This document shows positions 11,201 to 23,200 of a DNA stretch of 64,000 nucleotides, piece by piece (position 1 is the stretch's first letter; each line of letters begins with the position of its first letter). The notes under the pieces are model-generated. The model saw nothing but the letters and a program-made list of their open reading frames with translations, ran no database searches and was not told the DNA's origin. A program made the position numbers and the translations under genes. Source of the stretch: Asterochloris sp. CNOR1 (lineage: Eukaryota; Chlorophyta; Trebouxiophyceae; Trebouxiales; Trebouxiaceae); the NCBI GenBank assembly GCA_963969365.1, contig OZ017754.1, positions 2,418,001 through 2,482,000 of the forward strand, read 5' to 3'.

Positions 11201-14200
11201 GCTGCAGTGCTCATTGGCCCAATTGTGGTGGGACAATCTGCAAAGGACTGTTGTGCCATTTTGCTCTGATGCCAAGCAAGCAGCTGCACAGAAACCACTG
11301 ACTAGTGCACAGATTTATTGTGTCTGACCCTGAGAGATTGGTTGAGGCAACATGGGCCTTCAGCAAGCGCAAATACCAATCTGCCAGCCAGCCCTGCTGT
11401 CCGTCACCCTCACCCGGCCTCTGCTGAGGCACCCAGCTTGGGCCTCTTGCAAGGGCATCCCACAAAGGACTGCTCTGCTGCCAGGCCAGCTCACCAGCTG
11501 GAGGTCCCACCATGGCCTGGTGTAGCACTTGGGAGGCAGCAAGTAAAACAACTCACAAAAGATTGCTATGCTGCTAAGCCAGCTTACCAGCTGAACATTT
11601 GACATGGCCTGGCGTATCACTTGGGAGGCAGCAAGTGGGACACCCCACAAATGACTATTGGCGAGGTGGGCTGCCCAGCCCACCTCACCAGCTGCACATG
11701 CACTGCGACACAGTGCACAGAGCTTTAGCAGGCACTGCTGTAACCCCAGTTGGCAGCAATGACATACATCTCACCAGCTGCGCATCCACCACGGCCCAGT
11801 GCAAAATGCTGCAACGATCAACTCCAGGATTCACTCTGTGAACCCACCTGGCAGCACTGATCACACAGTCCCTGAAGGAGACCACGGGTGCCCATCTAGA
11901 CCTGTTGCCCAGCCGGTGGCCCATCCAGCATGGCCTGGTGCAACATGCAGTGGCGAGCAACTCCAAATGTTGTAAGGCTGCAATGCCACAGATGCCACCC
12001 AGACGTGTCGCCCAGCCACCTCACCAGCTGCACATCCAGCCAGGCCTGGTGGGAGGAGCGGTAGTGCCCTTCCTGCGCCCTCCTGCAGATTGTGCCCAGG
12101 TCCATAGGGCGATCTATCTGCTCCCGGTACCCTGGCACAGAATCCAGGGGCACAGGCTGCGCAAAGGGCTGCGCTGCAGGCAGCTGCAGCGCCTGCGCCA
12201 GGACAGCCTGCACTGCTGCCTGCCACTGGGTAGCTAGGGTTTCGTTCCCAGCAGAAGCCTGCACGGAAGCACGGCAGGACACTTTGAACAGCAGCAAGGC
12301 ACAGATAGGCACATATTGTATTGATGGCAACGCTTGGACACATACATGAGCTTGAGGTGACTCGAAAAGTGAATGCATGCAGCAGAGGAAGCACTCACCT
12401 GCTGAGCCTTCTTGGGCTCTGCAGGAGCAGTGTCAGCATCTGCCTCCTCAGCTGCGCGCCCCCCCCTGCACTAGAAGCTGCCCAGTAAGCACACAGCCCC
12501 AAGTGTGGTCTCACCCACAAGCGTGATGGGCGCAGACAGCAAAGGGCAACTGAGGTTGTGAGCTGCTGCTCTGTGCTGATGCGCCGGCGCGTAAGAAAGG
12601 CAGGCTGGGCCCCCATGGCAGTCGCTGAGGGTGCTGCAAGCCATGCTTGCACATGCAGAGCTGACCTCACAGCCGACTTGCTGCCTGTGGACGCTGCACG
12701 CGGCTGCCTGTCCTCTGCGCTGGACGCCGCCCTGCGCTTGCGTGCCTGTCTGCACACAGGCCAGCCCTTGCCCTCAGCCAGAATCATGTAACAGACGGCT
12801 GAGTGTCGCTCAAAATTGCCTTAGCTGTGGGCTGACAGGGGCGGCTGACAGGAAGCTAGTGCACAGCACGCTGGGGCCTTCTGGGGGTTCCTTGCAAGCT
12901 GAAGGACATGGGAACCAGGAAGCGCTCATCTGAGAGGCATGGGGTGGGGCTGGAACCGATGCTCTTGCCTATGCAGGGCTGGCACCGCACCTGGCTGGGC
13001 TGCATTCTTTGCAGTTCCACTGGTCATGGTTGCCCATGGCATCAATAGCCGCCTGCACCGGCACTCAAGAAGTGATGTAATCATGGGAGCTCGCTGGCAA
13101 GCATATAGTGGGATGGAGTGTTGATGATTGAACCTCGCCAATGCCTGGCAGTGTGGATGCAGCATTCAGCAGTCCATCATGTCACCACACTGCACACCTA
13201 CCTGCCTGTCCTGGCAGTTGGCTGTTGTTCACAGAGTTGTGCAGCAATTGGCTGGCTCATGCCTGCGCAGCCTTCTTGAAACCATCCACTGCATGCTCCT
13301 CAGCTCTTTATGGACAACAGCAGCGACTGACTGCCTAACGCCACGCAACCTCTGCTGGACATCACCAGCAGCCACCTAACCCAGGCCCATGCAGCCCCTG
13401 CCGGACAGAGCCACCTTTCCCACGCCCCAGCAATCCTTTGTGGACATCAGCAGCATCCAGCTGGCTCATGCCACGCAATCCTTCCTGGACATCAGCACTG
13501 CCCGCGTGCCTCATGCCCACACAGTCTCTGCTGCATACCAGCAGCACTGACCTGGGTCATGCCAACGCAGCCTCCATGGAACCAGCAGTTGCAGCTGTCA
13601 CAGCAGATCCAGCTGTCCTCCAGTTCCAAGTCTTCCCCATACATCTCCCCGCAGGCGGCGCAGTAGCTATCTGCATCGTCATCAGCCTGTGCCGCCCTCT
13701 CTGCAGGCAACTGGATCACATTCAGCCCCAGCTTGGTGATCTGATGTGTGCACCTCCCCCAGGCTGCAGACTACCTGCCTGCATGGCCACCAGCCTGTGC
13801 AACTCGCTTTGCAAGCAGCAGGAGCACGCTCAGCGTGCAGTAAGCGCTGACCTGCTGCCTGGCTGCCCCCTGCTGCCCTGTCCCGCCTGGCCCGCGCTGC
13901 AGCGATGGCTGCCTCTCGCCGCAATTTCTCCTCATAGCTCTTGACCAGCCAGACAGGCAGGTCCTCATCCCGCCGCCACAGCTCCACCACCTGCAGTAGC
14001 AGACCGCAGGCTCAAAGAGCGTGCCCGCGCTGCTGCATTTGCCTGCAAGTCACAGGCTTGCTGCTTGCAGTGACACTGCTGGCCATTGTGTGGCTGGCTC
14101 CAGCTCAATGCCTGTTGCCTTTCTGCAGCAAGGGTGCGACCACCTGGAAAGTTCTAATGCCCTATGCATGCCTGCCTTGATGATATGAAGCCCTCCCCTG

Positions 14201-17200
14201 TGTGACCCAGATCCCCTTCGTGGACAGCCTGGCCATGCCTAGCCCCCAGAAGCACTCCTTCAGCACCGTCAGCTCACCTGTGCAACCGTCCAGATCCGTG
14301 CATGCCTAGCCTGCCCTTGCCCAGCCCCCCAAAGCAGTCCGGCAGCAGGGCCAGCTCACCCGTGTGACTGTCCGCATCCCCTGAATGCCCAGCCTGCCCA
14401 TGCCCAGCCCCCCAAAGCCTGCGCGTGCACTGTATTGGGCAAAAGGGCGCTGCCATCCCTGCTGCGAGGGCGTCTGCAACCCCCCCCGCGGCCACGCGTT
14501 CGTCCCCCTGCCACCGCTGGCGGGGGTCACCGACATGGCCGGCGGCTGCTGGTAGGGCATCAAGCCTGTTGGCCCTCCCCACAGCGGTGCCTGTGGCCGC
14601 CACTGCTGCTGGCTGGCTTGCTGAGGAACCCTGTCAGGTGCTGAACTCTGCCTTTGCCGCTGAGTGGGCATTGCGGTGCTGACGGCAGCAGGCGTCCACT
14701 GCCCAGAAGGCTGGCCACCAGCAGGCGTCTGTTGGGCAGCGTTCTGGCTGCTAGCTGGCGCCTGGCAGGACAGGCTGCCCGGCACTGGTGTCGAGCCAGC
14801 AGCGTAGCTCCCAGCAGGGATGCTCACCACTGGTAGTGGCCCTGACCTGGGCAGTGGCGCAGCGGCACTGGATCCAGCAGCCTCAGCAGCTGCAGCAGCA
14901 GGGACTGCAGCTGCTGAGGCTGCTGCTGCTGGTCCACTGCGAGCCTTGAGACCCATGCCTGCCTGCTCTGGCACATAGCTCGGTGCTGCCACAGCTGTGC
15001 TCTGCGCCGACAGCTGCGGCAGGGGGGGAAGTGGCCGCCCTGCAGACTGACCCTGTGCTGCTTGACCATGCACACCCTCTTGCTGGCTGCTGGCAGCCTC
15101 CTGCTTGATATCGGCTGCAGCCTGAGGTTGGACAGCCTTCTGCTTGAAGGCTGATGCAGCGGTGGCCAAGTTGCTCTGGGCTGGAAGATTGGGAGGCTGG
15201 TCCTTGTCCAGAAGGTCAGGCAGTGATGGCATTTCAAAAACAATCTCTGGCTGGTCAGGCTGCGCCGACAGCTCTGATGGGCCCACTGGGTCTGTGACTG
15301 GTGGCAGATGTGCCTGCTGCACCGCAGGTCCTGCACCAGAGGGCGTAAAAATTCTCAGTGGGCCAGAATTAGTTAGTTGACGGGCAATCAGCGATGGTAC
15401 TGCCATGCCGTTGCAAGGCAGCATCTGTGTTAGCCTGTAAGGATGATTCAAGCCATGACCATGCAGCCCTTCAATGCAGCTCAGACGTCCTGTGGTATAC
15501 CGTGCAACAGAGTGTGCCTGACCAGCCCACCTGTCAAGCTTTCAGTAATTTTACTGGCTGCATGCACAGGGAGCACAGGCCACTGCTGTCCGTTCAAGCT
15601 TGGCTGGAGCTGGCTGAAATGGCGGCCAGCCGAGCGGCCTTGGCTGAGGGGGGGATGGGCGGCTGAGTGGCCCTGACTGAGCGAAGAACTGGCAGCTGAG
15701 AAGCCCTGACTTGGGGGGCCAACGGAGTCACCCTGGCCTGGGAGCTGGGCATCTGTGCGGCTCTGCATGAGGGAGGGGCGGGCAGCCACGTAGCCCTGGC
15801 TGAGCGGAGTGCTGGCCACGCCATGGGTGTACCCTGGCCCTGGCTCAGAGGCCAGGGCACCGAAGGCACTCAAGGACCCCAGGCCCAGAGCTGCAGGGGA
15901 GGAGAAGCGCAAGGCCGGCTGTGGCTGCTTGAGAGAGCCAAGGCGGCCTGGAGGTGCCTGTGGCAGTTGGTGCGACGGGCGCGGATCGGGCACCTGCAGG
16001 GCGCAGGGGTCAGGTTCAGACTTCATGCAGCATGCGCTTGCAAGTCAGAGATCACTTTGGAAGGACATGGCACCAGCAGTGGGAGATGGGATGCCTGAAG
16101 CCATGAGCCTGCCACACAGATCCTGACTGGCAGGCACAGCGCGAGCCTCCAGCTTGCAGCCAGGAATGGCATCAGAGGTCATCATCTTCTGCCATGCCAA
16201 GTGAGTACCTGTCTTCAAGCAGTGCGCAGTGCTGAGCTTTAGAGAAACAATGCCCTGCAGAGTGCAAAGTGTGTCTCTGCCACCAGGGAACATTCATGCA
16301 AGCATGCACCACACACAACCAGGAGCCTTTTTCGTTTACAAGCCTCCATCTCAGTCACCTGCTGCGTCACTTTCATGGCCACCAGGTACTCCCACCCACT
16401 GTGTCTGTTGCCATCTACAATTGCCAGGAACTGCTTTGGTGGTATGCCTGCTGGCGCAGCAGGAGCAGCAGCAGGCTGGTCAACCTCCCGGGCAGCAGTG
16501 AGGGCGGCCGACTTGGCTGCAGGCTCAGCCTGCTTTGTCGCCTGATGTTCATAATGGGTTGGTGCTGCAGCAATAGGCTTTGCAGCAGGCTCCGCCACGT
16601 GCGCAGCCTGAACCAGACCCTGGGTGGCTGCTAACACTGCAGGCTTGGCTGCAAAATCAGCTTGCTGTTCAGCTTGCCGGGCAGCCCAAGGTTGCTGTCC
16701 TGCAGTGCCTGCTGATGACACTGGGGCAGCTGCCGCTCCAGGTGGAGGAGCTGAGGTAGCAACTGCATTGCCTGCAGACATTAGCAGCAATGAATGCAAA
16801 TCAATGCCAACTCATGACACAGTCTTGGCTCAGAGCAGGAAGCATTGCCAGATTCAGCCAGCAGCCCACTGAGGCTGCTTCACAAACAGCTGCTAGACTT
16901 TCAGCATGAACAGGCTGTCTTATGGGTCTTTGCCCCAGGACTGCTGCTGCCTAAGGCCTGGCCAAGCCTCAAGCTGCAACATTGACCATTGTCCAGAACT
17001 GATAGCACAGCATGTCACACCTGACTCTGCTGTGGGCACAGCAGTTGGCGGCGGAGCACTGCCTGCCTGCCGCCTCTGCAGGATCTCAGCGCCACCAAAG
17101 AGGATGTCCACCTCTGCTGCAGCTGGCCGTTGCAATGCATCCCAGTCAATGTATGTGTCAAAGGCGCGCAGCTGCAAAGCCAGCTCCGCTGCTGTCCATG

Positions 17201-20200
17201 TCTCCTGCAGGGGCAAGGAGATGTCAGTACACTGTTGAATGTGCACATGCGTTGAAGGCGTATTGCCAGATGACGCCAGGAACTGACAATTCTGATTGTA
17301 AGGATGTGGCCGGTGCGCTGGCTAGGGTGAGAGAGGACCAGGTCACTTGCACTGGTGCAGGGGTGAGGCTGGTGCAAATGGCTGCTTAAGCAAACAGCAA
17401 GAGGGGCATGAGGTTGATGCCTGAGGAATGGCGCATACCATTGCATGCAGCAGAACATGTGGGGCCCTAAACCCTACACCCTGACCTGCATGGCAGCCAG
17501 CCAGGCCAGTCGCGGCTGCACCAGGAGCTGCCGGCTGTTGTATTTGACGCCTGGGACTCGCTTTTTCCCGCCCCTGCAGCAGAGCAGTGCAAGCTCAGAA
17601 CCCATGCTAGGGTGCAGCGTGCACAATCATCTGCCTTGTCAGCTTCTATGATATGGGCTACAGCAAAGGCATCCCCATTGTTAGTTTGCCTGATTCAGCA
17701 CTGCCAGGGGGCTTCACCTGTGCCTGCTTGCAACCGCGCTTTTCAATCCGCTGGCAGCTTGCTAGTGACGTGATTGCTCATCATGCAGGCAGCTCGTGCC
17801 ACTGCAGTGGCAAACCCCACCTGCGGGCCAGCTTGCGGGCGATATCCTGAGGCAAACGGTGCTTGCCATCACGCCGCGCTCCCCGGAAGCGGAAGTTGAT
17901 GCACCACTTCTTCCCCAGCTGTCCCTCACTCTCTGCAGCAGGCAGAGGCATTATAGTGCATGGCCCAAACTCTGCCACAAAACTCAATAGCTGCACTGTG
18001 CCGCTGCACTCCAGATGTCAGCAGCAGCATGCTACAACACATGCAGCCACTCCTGTCAGGGAGGCTGGTGTGAAGTGTCAGCTGCTGCACCTTGCTTGAT
18101 GAGTAGTTAGGCGTAGTGGGCACTAGGAGCAGCCAGCAGACGAGAGGTGTACCCACCCAAAATTGTAGGGTCGTCGTCATCAAAGTGCATAGTGGGGGTT
18201 GCTGGCTTGGGCGGCGGCGCCTCTGGTTCTGAGTCAGAGTCCTCCTTGAAGGTCACGCTGTGCGTGCGCTTGCGTGTTGTCACTCCCAGCCCTGCACAGC
18301 TCCAGAAAGCCATTGGCAGCCACAAGGCTTGTCCTGGCGGGATCAGGGCACTGATTCGTTGTCACCTGTGAGGTCCAGAGAGCTGCCAAGACCAACTCAC
18401 AAGGAGTTTGCTGCCTGCGCCTAGTCCGGCTGCTGGAGCATGGTGCAGCATCGCACATCTTGAGCAAATGTACCACAGGCAGCAGGGCAGACCCCTGAAA
18501 TCATGGAGGGCAAGGGCCTCAAGCATGGGGCCTGAGACGTCCAGCTGTTCGGGCAGAGCACAGATGGATCCCACCTGCTGGCAGCCTGCCAAGACCCTTG
18601 CCTGACCCCTGAATGCCTATATATAGTACAGCTACGAAGTCCCACTTGCCTGCCTGCCGCGAGCTGCGACGCCGCTGCTCCGGCTCCTGCGGCGGCTGCT
18701 GCTTCAGCACCTCCTGCCGTCGCCAGTCTAATGCTCTCTGCCCCAAGGCAGCTGGCGCAACCTCCTGAGTCAACTTGGGGATGGCGGGTGCCACTGGCTG
18801 TGGCATGGGGGCAGGCCTGCGCCCCCGCCAGGCTTTGGTCATGACGTGGTGCCGCAGGTGGCGCTCCAGCTGGAGCAAAGCTGCCACGAGGGGCTCAGGC
18901 CGGCTGGCAGACCTCACCTGCAGAAATGCTGCAGCATTTCCTGGTGGCTGCTGCGGGGCCAGCATGCAGTAGGCGCCAAAGCCAGACTGTCGCAGGCGGG
19001 GAAGCCACGGAGGGCCTCTCAACTGTCATGCAGGCCTGAAACATGTGCTGTGGTCAATGACCCAACCTCATGTACCTCATGCTGCAGTCCTCTAGTTCAC
19101 AACAACGGACACAAGTGGCTTGCATAGAGGCCTCACCTGCTCGGCCCAGCTCCTGCGGAAGGCCACAGCGTCAGGCCCATCCCAGGGTCCGTCCAGCAGG
19201 CCCCAAAGATCCCTCTCCAGCTTCATGGCCAAGTGGGACAGAATGGTGTACCTGCAGCAGGCCATGACATGGTGCGCAGGTGAGCGTGCAAGCAGGAGCA
19301 GGCTGGCTCAACCTGTGAGGGAGGGGATGACATTGCTGTGTGCAGGAGCTGTGCAGTTGGCTGCTACATCTGATGCTTGCAGCCGGCAGATGTTCCATGG
19401 CTGTCCCACCCCAAGCGCAGTGGCAGATGCAGGTCCATGTAGACAAACATGCAAAGCCTGATACGGCCTGACCTGCCCAGCGCTGACAGATCATGGTGGG
19501 CATACCTCAGGGTAGTGGCCTCGATTGCTGCAGGTCCAGCCTGGGTGGGACATGCAGCCCTGAAGTATGGCACACAGCCAGGCAGTGGCTCTCACTTGCT
19601 GCACGAGCCCTCGCTGCCATCCAAGCCCTCGTCTGGCTGCACGATGGGGTTGAGGCAGGGCTTCTTCATCTGGGGGTTCAGGCACGTCTTGCACTGCCCG
19701 CACTTGATGAGCCCTGTCCTGACACCTTTGCCGGCAGACTGCAGCACAGGGACACAAGCACTCATGCAGCGTAGAACAGGCCTGACTTTTGGCTTTTGGC
19801 AAGCACATAGGTTACAGGCAGAATAAGAAGCTGGGACGGGCAGCAATATATTGAAGGCTCCTGTGTCCAGTACAACATGCAGGAAGTCCCCTGCCGGGCC
19901 AGTACCCCCTGCCTTCAAGCATGAACCTACAAAGAAGCAATGCAACATACCAGGCCTGAAGGCAACATGACATGCAGCCTTGAGTGAGGCTGCTCTGGTA
20001 CAGGCGTGGGGGCCGCATCTCTGATTCAGCAGAGACCCTGCAACAGACATGCATCACTAAACCCCCGCTCCAGTCACAGGGTGCAGCTTCTGCGCACCAT
20101 GGGCCACTGGAACCGCGAGATGGGCACCGGGAGGGCCAGCTCGGACACAGGCACTGTTGGGGCTGCGCCAGCAGCCGGGCGCCCTCGTCGCCGAGAGAGC

Positions 20201-23200
20201 TCCTCTATCATTGCCTTGTGGGCGTGGTAGGCTGCACTCCAGGAGTTGCGGTAGCGATTCAGGAAGCCCTCTGCTGAAAAGCTGGGGCCATCTGCACGCA
20301 AGCACCTTGAAGTGTTGTGTTTGCAGGGACCTGTCTTGATCCTGTCAGCGCACGCGGCAAACTGCACCTTAGAGATGCATGCCTGAGCCACAAACTTCAA
20401 CTTGGAGCTGCGCGCCTTATGGCAGGCTGCTTGCTAATGCTGCCTGAGAGCCCAATGCGGCCTAGAAATTGGACTAGGAGGGAGCATGATGCACTGTTAG
20501 GAAGAACCAATGCGCTGAGGGAGACAGGGGGATTCAGGGCATGCTTGTTTAATGCTTGACCACACGCACGTCAGCACAGCTCACTCAGAGGCTGGTCATT
20601 TGGCCTTGATTACGGCAGCGGACCTGCCTACATCATGACCTTGAAATGCCTAACACTGGTGCCTCAGACAGAAATAGGTGGCCTCCAGTCAGACCTACAT
20701 CTCAGAAGCAGAGGATCTGTGAGAGAGCCCAGCGAGCTGGGGGCTGCCTTCTCCTCCCCCCTGATGCGCTTCAGGCGCGCCGTCTCATCTGCAGCTGCCT
20801 GCCCCTCCACCCTGCACAGGGCAGACGCAGCCTGAGATGCAATGTACAAGGAATTCAATCACATCTGCAGCTGCCAATCCTCCCTGTTCAAGGACAGACC
20901 AGCATAAGGCTCAGGCACATGAGGAAGGTGCCTCCTCTCATCTGCAGCAGCCTGATCTTTGAAGTCACATGATCAGTGAGCTACTGAGCACAGGCAGCCA
21001 GTAACATCTAGTAACAGGCGCCTGCCGCAGAGAGCTCAAGATGGTGGCCCTTGCGAGCACACAGATGACCAAACAGGCTGCACCACAGCCGCCCCCGTGG
21101 GCAACATGCTCAGCAGCTTATTGAGAACCACCCTTTAGCAGTTGCACCGCATGATGCTTGGCCAGCAGCTTTGTGCTCACCAGCTCATGGGAACAGGCCC
21201 GCTGGCCTCCAAAGCCTCGCAGCCCAGCCCCTTGCACTCTGCGCGGGCTGAGGTGAAGAGCTTGCCATGCATGATCCAGCAAGGGTTCTGCTTCCCGGAC
21301 AGACCCACACGGGGCACCCGCAGCCCTGCCGCCTCGCCTGCAGGGCAGCTACTGAGCACGCTTCAAGTTGCCTGGAGAAGTGATGGCAGCACATGCACCT
21401 GCCTGGAAGCCTGAGGGAGTCTCAGTCCAGACGATATGACTGGAAGCTGAAGTGCATGCAAGGCCATGACTGCAGCAGACCCTGTGACTGAAGCAGCCAT
21501 GGGCAGGGAGTGGAGCAGCAATGAAGCTGCTGTGGCCTCACAGCGCTGCTCACCTCTGCCGCCCATGCAGCACTCAGCGCACAGCCACTCTCCATCTGGC
21601 ATGCTCTTGGCCGTCTCGCCAATGCAGCGCATGTGGAAAGCCCCTGGGCACCCATCGCAGCACACCAGGCTGCCACCAATCCCGCACAGCACACACATGT
21701 CCAGGTTGCCATCATCCTCAGGCTCATCCATCCCCAACTCCATGCCATGGCCAGCCTGCAGGGTAGGCAAGCGCTTTTAAGCAGCAGCCTTGAGCTGACA
21801 ATGCAGGGCTGCAGCCAGCCTGCAGGGCAGGCAAGCAGCCCTGGGCGTACATAGCAATGCCACGGCCCCCATGACCTAGCTGACAGAGGAGACCGCTGCC
21901 TCTGAAGCTGGCATGTCAAACAGCTGGGCTCCAGTCCAACCCAGCAGGATGCAGATCTATATGCAGCGAAGATGTCCTCAGACTGCACACCTCCGACTGG
22001 GGCGCCATCCTCTTGACTCGCTGGGCATCTGTGCGCACAGGGTTAGCGCCCCCTATGCCGCCCTTTCCAGCCACAAATTGGCCTTTTTGCTCACGCCGAC
22101 CAATCTCAGCTTTGATGGTATTCAGATCCAGCAGATCTGTGCACAGGCTGCATAAGATGTCTACCTGCACAGAGGCAGTCAGGAGTCTTAGAAAGGCAGC
22201 TGCTCGCCGCTGGTGGGCACACATCCTGCACAAGATGACCACCTGCACAGTTCAGATTCATCAGCGTCTGGACGCAGCTGAGTCGTGCTGGCTGCTGCAC
22301 AGGCCACTCAGGATTCTTACTTGCACAGTGGCAAGGCTGCATCTGTTTGGGCCTGTTGCCTCACAGCTCGGACCAGCTTTGCCTGTAAAGCGTGAGGCTC
22401 AAATGGCACACCATCCTGGGCTGAGCATGACTACTGCAGGGTCCAATGGTCTGCCCAGCAGGACACGCACGCTGGAAGCTCAGTTTGTGGTGCAGACAGC
22501 ACCCATCGAGGCTGCTTTGGCCAGAATGCTGCCTCAGCTTGCACCTGCACATTTTACGCTATCTGAGGCAGCGATGCCAGGGCTGCCTGCAGCTCCCACC
22601 CATATTTGCGTGAGCAGAGCGATTGCCTTCGCCCAGCGAACCCAGCCAGCGCTGCAGGCATCACCCACCTTTACTCCTGTGGGCAGAGCATAGTAGTCAG
22701 CCTGAGTGCGCCGTGCGAAGGGGCCGCGCTGCATCATGTCCTTCAGAGATGGCAGCTGGCTCTGGTCCACGCCAATGGATGCACTGCCAGGGTTTTCTGG
22801 GGTGCCTGGGGTCGGCCTGAGGCAAGCAGGGGTGTGCTGCGCTGTGGCAGCCTCTGCCCACCTGCAGGAATGTTGGTTCTGCTGTCGTGGCTGGCAATGG
22901 AGCCTCTGCAGCATACAGTGCTGCCCCTCCACCTTCTGATTGGTGCTGCTGGCATGCTTGTACGGGCACACAAGTGGGAGGCTTTGCGGCAGACATGCCT
23001 GCTGCACCTGCAAATGATCAGTCCAGGCAGAAGCAGACTTTCTGTCTCTCTATACACATCAGTACCTGTGGCGGTGCAGGTCATCTCCCACACGCTTGAG
23101 GTGGTCCCACACAAACTCCGGCCAGGTCACAGTATCCAGCAGCGCCAGGTCAAGCTTCCTTGCCGCCCTGGCCAGCCTGCCCTCGTCCAATGCCAGAGCC

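Noticed and set aside
15600-15870. Repeated LSQG-type motifs considered as a separate tandem array or intron copies
   Set aside because: The repeats stay in frame within the protein linker of the chromatin gene and show no splice-site copies, so they are protein-level low complexity.
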